DNA of 14,299 bases. Source: an uncultured Dialister sp. GTDB lineage: Bacteria > Bacillota > Negativicutes > Veillonellales > Dialisteraceae. Position 1 is the stretch's first letter; each line of letters opens with the position of its first letter. The DNA lies in contig CAKPUX010000052.1 of assembly GCA_934193095.1 (NCBI GenBank), positions 1 to 14,299 of the forward strand, in the 5' to 3' direction. The notes beneath the pieces are model-generated. The model did not search any database and was not told the DNA's origin. It saw only the letters and a list, made by a program, of their open reading frames with translations. Below, in pieces: positions 6,875 to 13,342 of the stretch. The position numbers were made by a program, and so were the translations under genes.

Positions 6875-7043
6875 TCTAGGGAAACGCTGATTAAATCGCA
6901 GAGTCAGCTTCTACAAGAATTTTTATGCATAGCTTCGTCATAGCCTTCCTTAAATAGCTCGCTATTCGCGTCAGGTTATTCCTCGCTATGCATAAAAATT
7001 CAAGAGTAAAATCTGACAACGATTTAATCAGTGTTTCCCTAGA
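6875..7043. mobile_element. MITE-like element with 24-bp terminal inverted repeats
   Basis: The ends (6875-6898 and 7020-7043) are inverted repeats with one mismatch in 24 bp, beginning TCTAGGGAAACGCTGATTAA. A second perfect inverted repeat inside (6917-6933 GAATTTTTATGCATAGC with 6985-7001) makes the 169-bp unit fold into a long hairpin. No transposase is coded. CTAG occurs at both tips and could be a 4-bp target duplication or part of the ends. A short GATTAAATC word is repeated just outside the left end. Confidence 0.65.
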
Positions 7044-7093
7044 AGCTCTCTTCCCTGTATTTCCCCCAAACACTTCATCCGCCAGTCAGACGC

Positions 7094-7127
7094 AAAAACC
7101 CGCCGCGCTTTTCCACGCGGCGGGTTT
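7094..7127 (-). terminator. Terminator-like hairpin, minus strand
   Basis: A perfect 12-bp stem AAACCCGCCGCG / CGCGGCGGGTTT (7096-7107 and 7116-7127) is followed on the minus strand by TTTTT. No annotated minus-strand gene ends here, so it may end a non-coding transcript or be a remnant. Confidence 0.6.
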
Positions 7128-7160
7128 CCATTGGGTGCATGTGACTGGTGACTAGTAGCC

Positions 7161-7178
7161 AGGGAAACGCTGGATAAC
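7161..7178 (+). repeat. MITE-family end, left flank of toxin locus
   Basis: AGGGAAACGCTGGATAAC matches the terminal sequence of the element at 6875-7043 for its first 12 bases. A degenerate opposite end lies at 7675-7691. Confidence 0.45.
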
Positions 7179-7288
7179 TGCATGATGTCTGATTTTCTTT
7201 TCTTCCTCTGCCTGGGATGAGGAAAATCTGTCCGTCTGCCATCTCCGGGAAATTCTCTCCCGCTTCTATATAGCATCGCGGATATGCG

Positions 7289-7329
7289 AAAAAAGTGACC
7301 CTTTTCTGTGTGAAAAGAGCCACTTTTTT
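7289..7329 (-). terminator. Rho-independent terminator, minus strand
   Basis: The 18-bp arms (7289-7306 and 7312-7329) pair fully on the minus-strand RNA using two G-U pairs, and with two mismatches on the plus strand, so minus is the functional direction. The stem ends in a U6 run. It is the likely end of the antisense RNA. Confidence 0.65.
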
Positions 7330-7354
7330 GATATAATACATATAGGCGTTATCC
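7330..7354 (+). promoter_or_regulatory. Extended -10 promoter of the toxin message
   Basis: TGATATAAT (TATAAT at 7332-7337) is an extended -10 box; the -35 region falls in the minus-strand terminator hairpin and is weak. The transcript would begin near 7344, directly at GGCGTTATCC, which is complementary to its own 3' region at 7548-7557. Confidence 0.55.
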
Positions 7355-7379
7355 AACAATGGTGACGGCTAAATCCTGG

Positions 7380-7395
7380 CCCCTCAAAGGAGGGG
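7380..7395 (+). promoter_or_regulatory. Shine-Dalgarno locked in a hairpin
   Basis: CCCCTC-AAAG-GAGGGG is a perfect 6-bp stem with a 4-base loop. The right arm is the Shine-Dalgarno GGAGGGG of the 21-codon ORF at 7402, so the site is closed when the hairpin forms. This type of self-inhibition is usual for type I toxin messages. Confidence 0.65.
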
Positions 7396-7401
7396 ATACT
7401 A

Positions 7402-7467
7402 ATGAGTAAGTATGATTTTTTCTATATCATTTTACTGCTAACATTATGTGTTATTGCTTTACGTTAG
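7402..7467 (+). CDS. 21-residue hydrophobic peptide, candidate type I toxin
   Basis: The ORF begins ATGAGTAAGTATGAT (MSKYD) and ends IALR before TAG. After the polar MSKYD start, residues 6-20 (FFYIILLLTLCVIAL) form one short membrane segment, with a terminal arginine. The MSxYE/D-like start followed by a membrane helix recalls the small holin-like toxins of Bacillota, but it is shorter than those I know. It is the only plus-strand gene I support in the window. Supporting context: AAAGGAGGGG six bases upstream, an extended -10 promoter at 7330, a convergent antisense promoter at 7570, complementary message ends, and a downstream GCCGTC/GACGGC hairpin (7481-7509) with the spacing seen after such toxins. 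Toxicity and membrane action are inference. It could instead be a harmless small membrane peptide. Confidence 0.6.
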   Translation: MSKYDFFYIILLLTLCVIALR

Positions 7468-7569
7468 TACAAACAGAAAAGCCGTCTGCAACCTGACTAG
7501 TTCGACGGCAATTCTGTTAACTATTCAATAGGGGCTTGGCCGTTGCCGGATAACGCCCTTTCTATGTAT

Positions 7570-7597
7570 ATTATACCACGTAAAAGCAATGAATCAA
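7570..7597 (-). promoter_or_regulatory. Promoter of candidate antisense RNA
   Basis: Minus strand TTGATT (plus 7592-7597), 16-bp spacer, then TATAAT (plus 7570-7575) preceded by TGG, an extended -10. No minus-strand coding gene lies within reach before recA. Confidence 0.65.
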
Positions 7598-7607
7598 GAA
7601 AAAAGTC

Positions 7608-7642
7608 AAAAAAGCGGAGCAGGCTCTTCTGCTCCGCTTTTT
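7608..7642. terminator. Bidirectional terminator between toxin locus and gyrA
   Basis: A perfect 14-bp stem AAAAAGCGGAGCAG / CTGCTCCGCTTTTT with loop GCTCTT (7623-7628). It has T runs in both directions, so it can end the plus-strand toxin message and stop leftward read-through from gyrA. Confidence 0.85.
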
Positions 7643-7674
7643 GCAGCCTTCCCATCACAAAGGCGCGGCACACC

Positions 7675-7691
7675 GTTTAATCAGTATTTCC
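7675..7691 (-). repeat. Degenerate MITE-family end, right flank of toxin locus
   Basis: GTTTAATCAGTATTTCC resembles the right end of the 6875-7043 element (GATTTAATCAGTGTTTCC) with a few changes and is inverted relative to the word at 7161-7178. Confidence 0.45.
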
Positions 7692-7698
7692 ATAAAAG

Positions 7699-7733
7699 AA
7701 AAATCCGTAATGCGAAATGCATCACGGATTTTT
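7699..7733 (-). terminator. Rho-independent terminator of gyrA
   Basis: A 15-bp stem AAAAATCCGTAATGC / GCATCACGGATTTTT with one mismatch and loop GAAAT starts about 15 nt after the gyrA stop; the minus-strand 3' arm ends in a T run. Confidence 0.85.
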
Positions 7734-7747
7734 TGTAAACTCACTGC

Positions 7748-10204
7748 TTATTCTTCATTTTCTTCAGCTTCCGGATCATTCGACAGCACGTCGATGGAGG
7801 CGATGCGGTCACCGTCTTCGAGGCGCTGGAGGATGACGCCCTGCCCTGCTTTCGTCTTTTTGCTGACGATCTGGCTTGCTTTCGTCTTGATGGTGATGCC
7901 CTGCTCGGAGACGCCGACGAGTTCGTCCTTGTCATCGGCAGCGACAAGGGCTACGACTTCGTAGCCGCGGCGGAAATTGCGGATGCCTTTACCGTTGCGG
8001 CTCTGGATATGATAGGCAGAGGCCTTGTTTCTCTTGGCATTGCCGTCCGCAGAAATGGTGAAGATATCCTTATCCGCTGCGATGCATGCACCGACGACTT
8101 CATCATCGCCGGCGAGCTTGATGCCATGGACACCGGCGGCGGCGCGGCCCATGGAGCGGACTTCGCTGTCATCTACAGAGAAGCGGATGGCCATGCCGTC
8201 CTTGGTGCCGAGGATGATCTCCTCTTCACCGGTGATCGCAAGCACAGCCGCGAGGCGGTCCCCCTCATTGAGGCGGATGGAGATGAGGCCGTTCTTATTG
8301 ATGTTCTTGTATTCCGCAAGCTCGGTCTTCTTCACATAGCCCTTCTTCGTGACCATGAGGAGGTACTTCGTCCCTTCCTGAACGTTGTCGAGGTCGAGGA
8401 GTTCGGTGACTCTTTCATCACGGGCCAGGTTCGGAATGAAGTTGATGAGCGCGCTGCCGCGTGCGGTTCTCGTGGATTTCGGGAATTCCACGGCTGTCTT
8501 CATGTAGACCTTGCCCTTATTCGTGAAGAAGAGGATGCGGTTGTGCGTGGAGGTATTCAGGATCTTCCAGACATAGTCTTCATCCTTCATCTTCATGCCG
8601 GAGACGCCGCGGCCGCCCTTCTTCTGGACGCGGATATCCGCAGAGTCCATGCGTTTGATGTAGTTCTGCTTCGTCAGGGTGATGGTCATCGGTTCATCCG
8701 GGATGAGGTCAGTCAGGGTAAAGTCTTCCTTCGTGGCCGAGATCTGGGTGCGGCGTTCATCGCCGAAGTTTTTCTTTTCATCCTGGAGCTCGTCTTTGAC
8801 GACGCCCATGATCTTCTCTCTGGAGGAGAGGAGGTCTTCGAGGTAAGCAATGGTTTCCTGCACGTCCTTGTAGTCCTGTTCGAGCTTGTCTCTTTCGAGG
8901 CCTGTCAGCTTGCGCAGGCGCATGTCGAGGATGGCGATGGCCTGCTTTTCCGAAAGTCCGAATTTCGACATGAGAGCCTGTTTCGCCACGTCATCGGTGC
9001 GGGATTCACGGATGGTCTTGATGACTTCATCGATGTGGTCGAGCGCGATGAGGAGACCCTCCAAGATATGCGCTTTGGCTCTGGCCTTGTCGAGTTCATA
9101 CTGGCTTCTTCTGGTGATGACTTCTTCCTGATGCTTCAGGTAATAGTAGAGAATCTGCTTCAGGTTCAGGATGCGCGGATGTCCGTCGACCAGCGCCAGC
9201 ATGATGGCACCGAAATTCACCTGCATCTGGGTGTGTTTGAAGAGATTATTCAGCATGATGTCCGGGCTGACGTCGGCACGCAGCTCGATAGCGATGCGCA
9301 TGCCGCTGCGATCGGATTCATCGCGAAGGGCCGTGATGCCGTCTAAGACCTTCTGACGCTGCAGGTCTGCGATGGACTCGATGAGGCGCGCCTTGTTCAC
9401 CTGATACGGGATCTCCGTCACTACGATGCGGTGTTTGCCGCGATCCATGTCTTCGATCTCCGTCTTTGCACGCACGGTGATGCTGCCGCGGCCGGTGCGG
9501 TAGGTATCCTCGATGCCCTTCACGCCCTGAATGATACCGGCGGTCGGGAAATCCGGACCTTTGATATACTTCATCAGCCCATCGATCGTGATGTCTGGAT
9601 CATCGATCATCGCCGAGAGGCCATCGACCACTTCCGACAGGTTGTGCGGCGGGATATTCGTCGCCATACCGACGGCGATGCCATAGGAACCATTCACAAG
9701 CAGGTTCGGGATGCGGGACGGCAGGACAAGCGGTTCCTGCAGCGATCCATCATAGTTCGGCATGAAATCGACGGTATTCTTGTCGATGTCGCGCAGCATT
9801 TCCACGGTGATCTTCGCCATACGCATTTCCGTATAACGCATGGCAGCCGCGGAGTCGCCGTCGACAGAACCGAAGTTCCCGTGGCCATCGACCAGCGGGT
9901 AGCGCGTCGAGAAGTCCTGCGCCATACGAACAGCCGACTCATAGACGGCGGTATCGCCGTGCGGATGGTACTTACCTAAGACATCGCCGACGATGCGGGC
10001 CGACTTCTTGTACGCCTTGCCCGGCAGCATCCCGGCTTCGCTCATCGCGTAGAGGATGCGGCGATGTACGGGCTTCAAGCCGTCTCGCACATCCGGCAGC
10101 GCACGAGTCACGATGACCGACATGGCGTAGTCGATGTAGGAATTCTTCATCTGCCCTTCCAAGGGGGTATTGATGATCTTTCCTTCTTTCCATTCGATAT
10201 CCAT
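7748..10204 (-). CDS. gyrA: DNA gyrase subunit A
   Basis: GyrA is the breakage-reunion subunit of gyrase, which negatively supercoils DNA as GyrA2GyrB2. The 818-residue product begins MDIEWKEGKIINTPLEGQMK. The winged-helix catalytic part contains KYHPHGDTAVYES (79-90), the quinolone-contact region, and the catalytic tyrosine in AAAMRYTEMR (Y124). The GyrA box reads QKKGGRG in the C-terminal beta-pinwheel and identifies gyrase rather than topoisomerase IV ParC. The position equal to E. coli S83 is threonine (T85) and D87 is glutamate (E89); such residues can be the natural state and do not prove selected resistance. Start 10204 is preferred over an ATG at 10255 because AAGGAGA lies six bases upstream. 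gyrB is not adjacent in this window. The leader holds an attenuator-like hairpin. Confidence 0.97.
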   Translation of the reverse strand: MDIEWKEGKIINTPLEGQMKNSYIDYAMSVIVTRALPDVRDGLKPVHRRILYAMSEAGMLPGKAYKKSARIVGDVLGKYHPHGDTAVYESAVRMAQDFSTRYPLVDGHGNFGSVDGDSAAAMRYTEMRMAKITVEMLRDIDKNTVDFMPNYDGSLQEPLVLPSRIPNLLVNGSYGIAVGMATNIPPHNLSEVVDGLSAMIDDPDITIDGLMKYIKGPDFPTAGIIQGVKGIEDTYRTGRGSITVRAKTEIEDMDRGKHRIVVTEIPYQVNKARLIESIADLQRQKVLDGITALRDESDRSGMRIAIELRADVSPDIMLNNLFKHTQMQVNFGAIMLALVDGHPRILNLKQILYYYLKHQEEVITRRSQYELDKARAKAHILEGLLIALDHIDEVIKTIRESRTDDVAKQALMSKFGLSEKQAIAILDMRLRKLTGLERDKLEQDYKDVQETIAYLEDLLSSREKIMGVVKDELQDEKKNFGDERRTQISATKEDFTLTDLIPDEPMTITLTKQNYIKRMDSADIRVQKKGGRGVSGMKMKDEDYVWKILNTSTHNRILFFTNKGKVYMKTAVEFPKSTRTARGSALINFIPNLARDERVTELLDLDNVQEGTKYLLMVTKKGYVKKTELAEYKNINKNGLISIRLNEGDRLAAVLAITGEEEIILGTKDGMAIRFSVDDSEVRSMGRAAAGVHGIKLAGDDEVVGACIAADKDIFTISADGNAKRNKASAYHIQSRNGKGIRNFRRGYEVVALVAADDKDELVGVSEQGITIKTKASQIVSKKTKAGQGVILQRLEDGDRIASIDVLSNDPEAEENEE

Positions 10205-10218
10205 AGTGTCTCCTTGCG

Positions 10219-10244
10219 AAAAAAGACAGCGCTTTGCGCGCTGT
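10219..10244 (-). promoter_or_regulatory. Attenuator-like hairpin in the gyrA leader
   Basis: On the minus strand ACAGCGC-GCAAA-GCGCTGT (plus 10226-10244) is followed by C and then TTTTTT, ending four bases before the gyrA Shine-Dalgarno. It has the form of an intrinsic terminator inside the 5' leader. No competing antiterminator helix was worked out. Confidence 0.55.
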
Positions 10245-10266
10245 AAATTAAACAATCACATATCTT

Positions 10267-10275
10267 ATTATAGCA
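10267..10275 (-). promoter_or_regulatory. gyrA promoter (extended -10)
   Basis: TGCTATAAT on the minus strand (TATAAT at plus 10267-10272). The -35 would fall in the upstream terminator hairpin and is weak. This gives a leader of about 55 nt. Confidence 0.6.
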
Positions 10276-10312
10276 CAAAAACGCTCTCAGAACCATTTGA
10301 GGGCGTTTTGTG
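10274..10312 (-). terminator. Terminator of the flavodiiron-adaptor-glycosylase operon
   Basis: Arms 10298-10312 and 10274-10289 pair over about 15 bp (one bulge, one G-U or mismatch); the minus-strand 3' arm reads GAGCGTTTTTGTG. It lies about 110 nt after the glycosylase stop and abuts the gyrA -10 box. Confidence 0.7.
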
Positions 10313-10420
10313 GGATTCTTTGAAAAAGTTAAACAAAAGCAAACTCTATGCATAGCCCATCGTCGTTGCTCTCGCTCGCCATGAATGGACGCATCGACCG
10401 GCAGGCACTTCCTCTTTGCT

Positions 10421-11008
10421 TTATTTAGAGACATATATATTATCTTCCAGCACCATGCGCCAGGGGAAATTTCTTCCATACTTCGCATAGTCGATGCCGA
10501 TGCGTTTGGTGCGCTTCACGGGAAAGTGCCCCTCTCCTTTTTCGATCCACAGGCGCTCCCCGGTGAGGTCTTCCCCATAGAAGGAGCGATCGATCCCCAT
10601 CGCCATCGTCAGGCGGCCGGGACCTCCTGTGAGAAGCCTGCCCTTCGCCCCTTTCCGTCGATGCTGCATAAGTTCCACGCCGGAGAGCGGCTCGATGGCG
10701 CGGATAAGGACGCAGCCGGGTATTCCCTCGGGTTCGCAGACGATATTGAGGCAGGTATACATGCCATAAATGAGATACACGTAGGCATGACCGGGCTCAC
10801 CGAAGATCACTTTCGTCCGCGCGGTGATGCCCTTGGCAGAGTGCGCGCCATCGTCTTCATGGCCGCGCCAGCGTCCGCCATAGGCTTCGCACTCCACGAT
10901 GCGGCCGGTGGTCAAGCCCTCTTTCGTGCGGCAGCAGAGGACAGCGCCGATGAGCTTCTTCGCCAGTGTCACGGGATCGGTGTCGTAGTCGGCGCGCTCC
11001 CATTTCAT
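10421..11008 (-). CDS. DNA-3-methyladenine glycosylase, AAG/MPG family
   Basis: This enzyme cuts alkylated or deaminated purines from DNA as the first step of base-excision repair. The product is 195 residues, the normal bacterial length. Against the human AAG sequence as I recall it, key residues are present: VECEAY with the catalytic glutamate at E41 and the stacking tyrosine Y43, DDGAHS with H56, YVYLIYGMYTCLNIV with the asparagine N88, and VLIRAIEPL with R103. The start codon overlaps the stop of the upstream adaptor gene (ATGA, 4 bp), so it is translated by coupling as the third gene of an operon with the flavodiiron protein. That pairing with an oxygen/NO-detoxifying enzyme fits a role in repairing nitrosative or oxidative base damage, which is inference. 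Between its stop and the terminator (10313-10420) I see nothing else. Confidence 0.93.
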   Translation of the reverse strand: MKWERADYDTDPVTLAKKLIGAVLCCRTKEGLTTGRIVECEAYGGRWRGHEDDGAHSAKGITARTKVIFGEPGHAYVYLIYGMYTCLNIVCEPEGIPGCVLIRAIEPLSGVELMQHRRKGAKGRLLTGGPGRLTMAMGIDRSFYGEDLTGERLWIEKGEGHFPVKRTKRIGIDYAKYGRNFPWRMVLEDNIYVSK

Positions 11009-12084
11009 TTCACATCGACCTCCATGCCCATCTCAAGGTCTTTCGTCGGATCCGTCACGACGCGGTCGCCTTCAGAGAGACCATCCATGATGAGCAGGAA
11101 TCCACCCGTCTCGCTGGCCACGTCCACGGTCTTGATGTCGATGAGGCCGTCATCATTCACGACAGCGACGGAGTCTTCGCCGATCAGAGCTGTCTTGGGG
11201 ATCATGTAGGAAGACATGGTCTTGCCGCTTTCGATGCGGATGTTGTACTCATTCCCGATAGTGATCTCATCATCGCTGTTATCCACCTGCACTTTGTAGG
11301 TGGTGTATTTGTCGCCGTCTTCATTCGGCTGCTTTTTAAGCTCGCCATACCAGATCTCATCGCCATCCGTCATCGTGACCGTCAGCGTCTTGTCATCCTT
11401 GGCGCGTTCCATCAGCGTATCCAGCTTGGACGGGATCTCGATGGAGGCCGTCACCGGTGAATCCTGACGGATGACGAGAGCGGGCTTGCCTGCCATGGCC
11501 ATGTGCGTATCACCGATGTACACTTGAGAAACGATCCCGCTGATCGGCGCACGGACGGTGCAGCCAGCGATGGTCTTCTGCAAGGCTGCCAGGGCAGACG
11601 CCAGATTTCCATCCACCTGCGCCCCGCCGCCGGAAGGTGCCGCCTGCGCCGCTGCGCTCCGTCCCTTGATGCGGTTATACTCGGCGCGGGTGATGATGCC
11701 CTGCTTCAGAAGCGAGGCTTCCATGCTGTTATCGATCGGCGCGCCGCCATAGCTGACCGCCGGAGCCGAAGAGGCACTCTCGGCGATCTTTGACTCAAGC
11801 GCTGCCGCCTGCGACTCATACTGAGAGGAGTCGATCCGGAAAAGGACATCGCCTGCTTCGACCGTGGTCCCGATATCCGGCGGATTGGAAAGAAGACCGC
11901 CCGATACGGATGGGATGACTGGCGCGACATGAAGCGCCTCCGGCACTGCCTTTGTCTCCAGAGTAAATGGCTCCTGACTGGCCTCCGCCTTCATCACATG
12001 CACAGAGGGTTTCCCGCAGCCTGAGAGAAGCAATACAGCAGAGAGCGCTCCTGCCGCCATCCAAGAGATCCATTTCTTCATCAT
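11005..12084 (-). CDS. Efflux-type periplasmic adaptor lipoprotein (HlyD/RND membrane fusion family)
   Basis: Adaptors of this family link an inner-membrane pump to an outer-membrane channel. The 359-residue product starts MMKKWISWMAAGALSAVLLL and has a lipobox LLSGC with lipidated C23. Two half-motifs of a barrel-sandwich (lipoyl-like) domain are visible at about 54-89 (GTTVEAGDVLFRIDSSQY) and 174-210 (CTVRAPISGIVSQVYIGD), followed by a beta-barrel (about 210-300) and a membrane-proximal domain (about 300-359, ending GLSEGDRVV...EVDVK). The segment between the lipoyl halves (90-165) is alanine- and glycine-rich and shows only weak helical hairpin character, so it is short for a classical adaptor. 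It overlaps the stop of the flavodiiron gene and the start of the glycosylase gene by 4 bp each. No pump or outer-membrane gene is next to it, so its partner is unknown. Confidence 0.85.
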   Translation of the reverse strand: MMKKWISWMAAGALSAVLLLSGCGKPSVHVMKAEASQEPFTLETKAVPEALHVAPVIPSVSGGLLSNPPDIGTTVEAGDVLFRIDSSQYESQAAALESKIAESASSAPAVSYGGAPIDNSMEASLLKQGIITRAEYNRIKGRSAAAQAAPSGGGAQVDGNLASALAALQKTIAGCTVRAPISGIVSQVYIGDTHMAMAGKPALVIRQDSPVTASIEIPSKLDTLMERAKDDKTLTVTMTDGDEIWYGELKKQPNEDGDKYTTYKVQVDNSDDEITIGNEYNIRIESGKTMSSYMIPKTALIGEDSVAVVNDDGLIDIKTVDVASETGGFLLIMDGLSEGDRVVTDPTKDLEMGMEVDVK

Positions 12085-13307
12085 GCGCCTTCTTTGCCAA
12101 GAATATCCGCGGCCAGCGTATCTGCCAGAGAAATCAAAGTTTCGTCATCACCGGTGATGCTCCCCTTCACATGGAGCGGTTCCTCGATGATCTCACAATT
12201 CTTCCACGTGCTGACGATATCCTTCATGAGCTTACCGGAAACATTCGGCGCCCAGCTGCTGTTCCCCAGGATCGCCACTTTGCGGTTCTGGATGCCCATC
12301 GTCGTACATTCGTGAAGGAAAGAGGCCATGGCAGGATTGAGGCACATATTCATCGTAGGTGCTGCCAGCACCATGTGGCTTCTGCGGAACACTTCCGCCC
12401 ACGCATCACTGACAGGAGTCGCGCAGAGATCGATGAGCTTCAGATTTCTGACGCCTCGCTCTCCGAGGAGCGTCGCGAGACGGGTAGCTGCCATCGCGGT
12501 ATGACCGTAGGCAGAAGCGAAGAAGATGGAAGCTGACGTATAATCCGGTGTAAAAGACGCCCACTTCTTCACGCGATCGATCACATACGCCCTGTCCTTT
12601 TCCGTGCGAAGGACAGGCCCGTGGAGCGAGCAGATGATGTCGATGGGAAGATCCGCCGTCTTTTTCAAAGCGGAAAGCACCTGCATGCCGTACTTGCCCG
12701 TCGTATTCGTGTAATAGCGGCGGCCTTCCGTGCCATACACATCCACATAGTCGACGGCATCGGCAAAGATGGAGCCGTGAATCGCACCGAATGTCCCGAA
12801 GGCATCCGCAGAAAAGAGGACCTTCTCTGCCTCATCATAGGTGAATGTCACTTCCGGCCAGTGGACCATCGGTGCCTTGATGAAGCGGAGCTTGTGCACG
12901 CCGAGATCCAGCACCATCTTTTCATCAGAGATGATGTAACGGTCTTTGAATGATACATGGAAGAACTGCTCGAACATTTTGATCGCCTGCGGAGAAGCGA
13001 TGATCTTCGCCTGGGGATGTGCCTCTGCGAGTGCCAGAAGCGAACCGCTGTGATCCGGCTCCATGTGATTGATGATGATATAGTCAAGCGCACGGCCTTT
13101 CAGAAGGTACGAAAGGTTATCCATGAAAATGTCCCGGCATGCATTGTCGATCCCATCCAGGACACAGGTCTTTTCATCATCGATAAAGTAGGTGTTATAG
13201 GAAATCCCCTGCGGAAGCGGTACCAGATTATCAAAGCGAGGCGTCACGAAATCGTTTGCGCCGATCCAGTAAATGCTGTCCGTCACTTTCTGTTCATTGT
13301 GCATCAT
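12081..13307 (-). CDS. Flavodiiron protein (A-type flavoprotein), O2/NO reductase
   Basis: Flavodiiron proteins reduce O2 to water and/or NO to N2O in the cytoplasm of anaerobes, taking electrons from rubredoxin or a similar donor. The 408-residue product is a complete class A form: a metallo-beta-lactamase-like domain (about 1-255) with all diiron ligands, HMEPDH giving H81, E83, D85, then H149, D168 and H229, and a flavodoxin-like domain (about 256-405) that begins SASIFFASAYGHT, the FMN phosphate loop. No rubredoxin or reductase domain is fused at the C-terminus, so the electron donor must be separate. The start at 13307 has AAAGGAG seven bases upstream. It is the first gene of a three-gene operon with an adaptor lipoprotein and a DNA glycosylase. 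O2 versus NO preference cannot be read from sequence. Confidence 0.95.
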   Translation of the reverse strand: MMHNEQKVTDSIYWIGANDFVTPRFDNLVPLPQGISYNTYFIDDEKTCVLDGIDNACRDIFMDNLSYLLKGRALDYIIINHMEPDHSGSLLALAEAHPQAKIIASPQAIKMFEQFFHVSFKDRYIISDEKMVLDLGVHKLRFIKAPMVHWPEVTFTYDEAEKVLFSADAFGTFGAIHGSIFADAVDYVDVYGTEGRRYYTNTTGKYGMQVLSALKKTADLPIDIICSLHGPVLRTEKDRAYVIDRVKKWASFTPDYTSASIFFASAYGHTAMAATRLATLLGERGVRNLKLIDLCATPVSDAWAEVFRRSHMVLAAPTMNMCLNPAMASFLHECTTMGIQNRKVAILGNSSWAPNVSGKLMKDIVSTWKNCEIIEEPLHVKGSITGDDETLISLADTLAADILGKEGA

Positions 13308-13342
13308 AACAAGACTCCTTTGGAAATACGAATATATGTATT

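Larger units (their letters stand above)
7044..7288. other. Gap segment without recognised gene
   Basis: This part holds the hairpin at 7094-7127, a short AGTCACC-type repeat (7141-7157, GTGACTGGTGACTA), and an AGGGAAACGCTGGATAAC word (7161-7178) that resembles the end of the neighbouring MITE. The minus-strand open frames here start without a convincing ribosome binding site and look random. Confidence 0.6.
7345..7557 (+). repeat. Long-range inverted repeat bracketing the toxin message
   Basis: GGCGTTATCC (7345-7354) and GGATAACGCC (7548-7557) are perfect complements at the two ends of the predicted message. In addition GACGGCT (7363-7369) can pair with AGCCGTC (7480-7486), competing with the local GCCGTC/GACGGC hairpin at 7481-7509. 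Both transcripts of the locus start close to the same GGCGTTATCC word. Confidence 0.7.
7289..7563 (-). ncRNA. Candidate antisense antitoxin RNA
   Basis: A minus-strand promoter (TTGATT, 16 bp, TGGTATAAT; plus 7570-7597) should start an RNA near 7563 that runs against the 21-codon ORF. Two stops are possible: a GCCGTC/GACGGC hairpin followed by TTTTCTGTTT (ending near 7475, giving about 90 nt), or the stronger 18-bp hairpin at 7289-7329 (giving about 275 nt). There is no ORF with a ribosome binding site in it. The longer form would be complementary to almost the whole toxin message. Its existence is inferred from these signals. Confidence 0.45.

Noticed and set aside
6891..7073. 60-codon minus-strand open frame in the MITE-like element
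   Set aside because: It follows the inverted repeats and continues past the element end; no start signal and no transposase similarity.
7028..7359. Overlapping minus-strand open frames of 82 and 94 codons
   Set aside because: No ribosome binding site, cross a terminator hairpin and repeats, and show no domain or coding-like composition.
8009..9346. Long plus-strand open frame opposite gyrA
   Set aside because: Shadow of gyrA in GC-rich codons; no ribosome binding site or recognisable domain.
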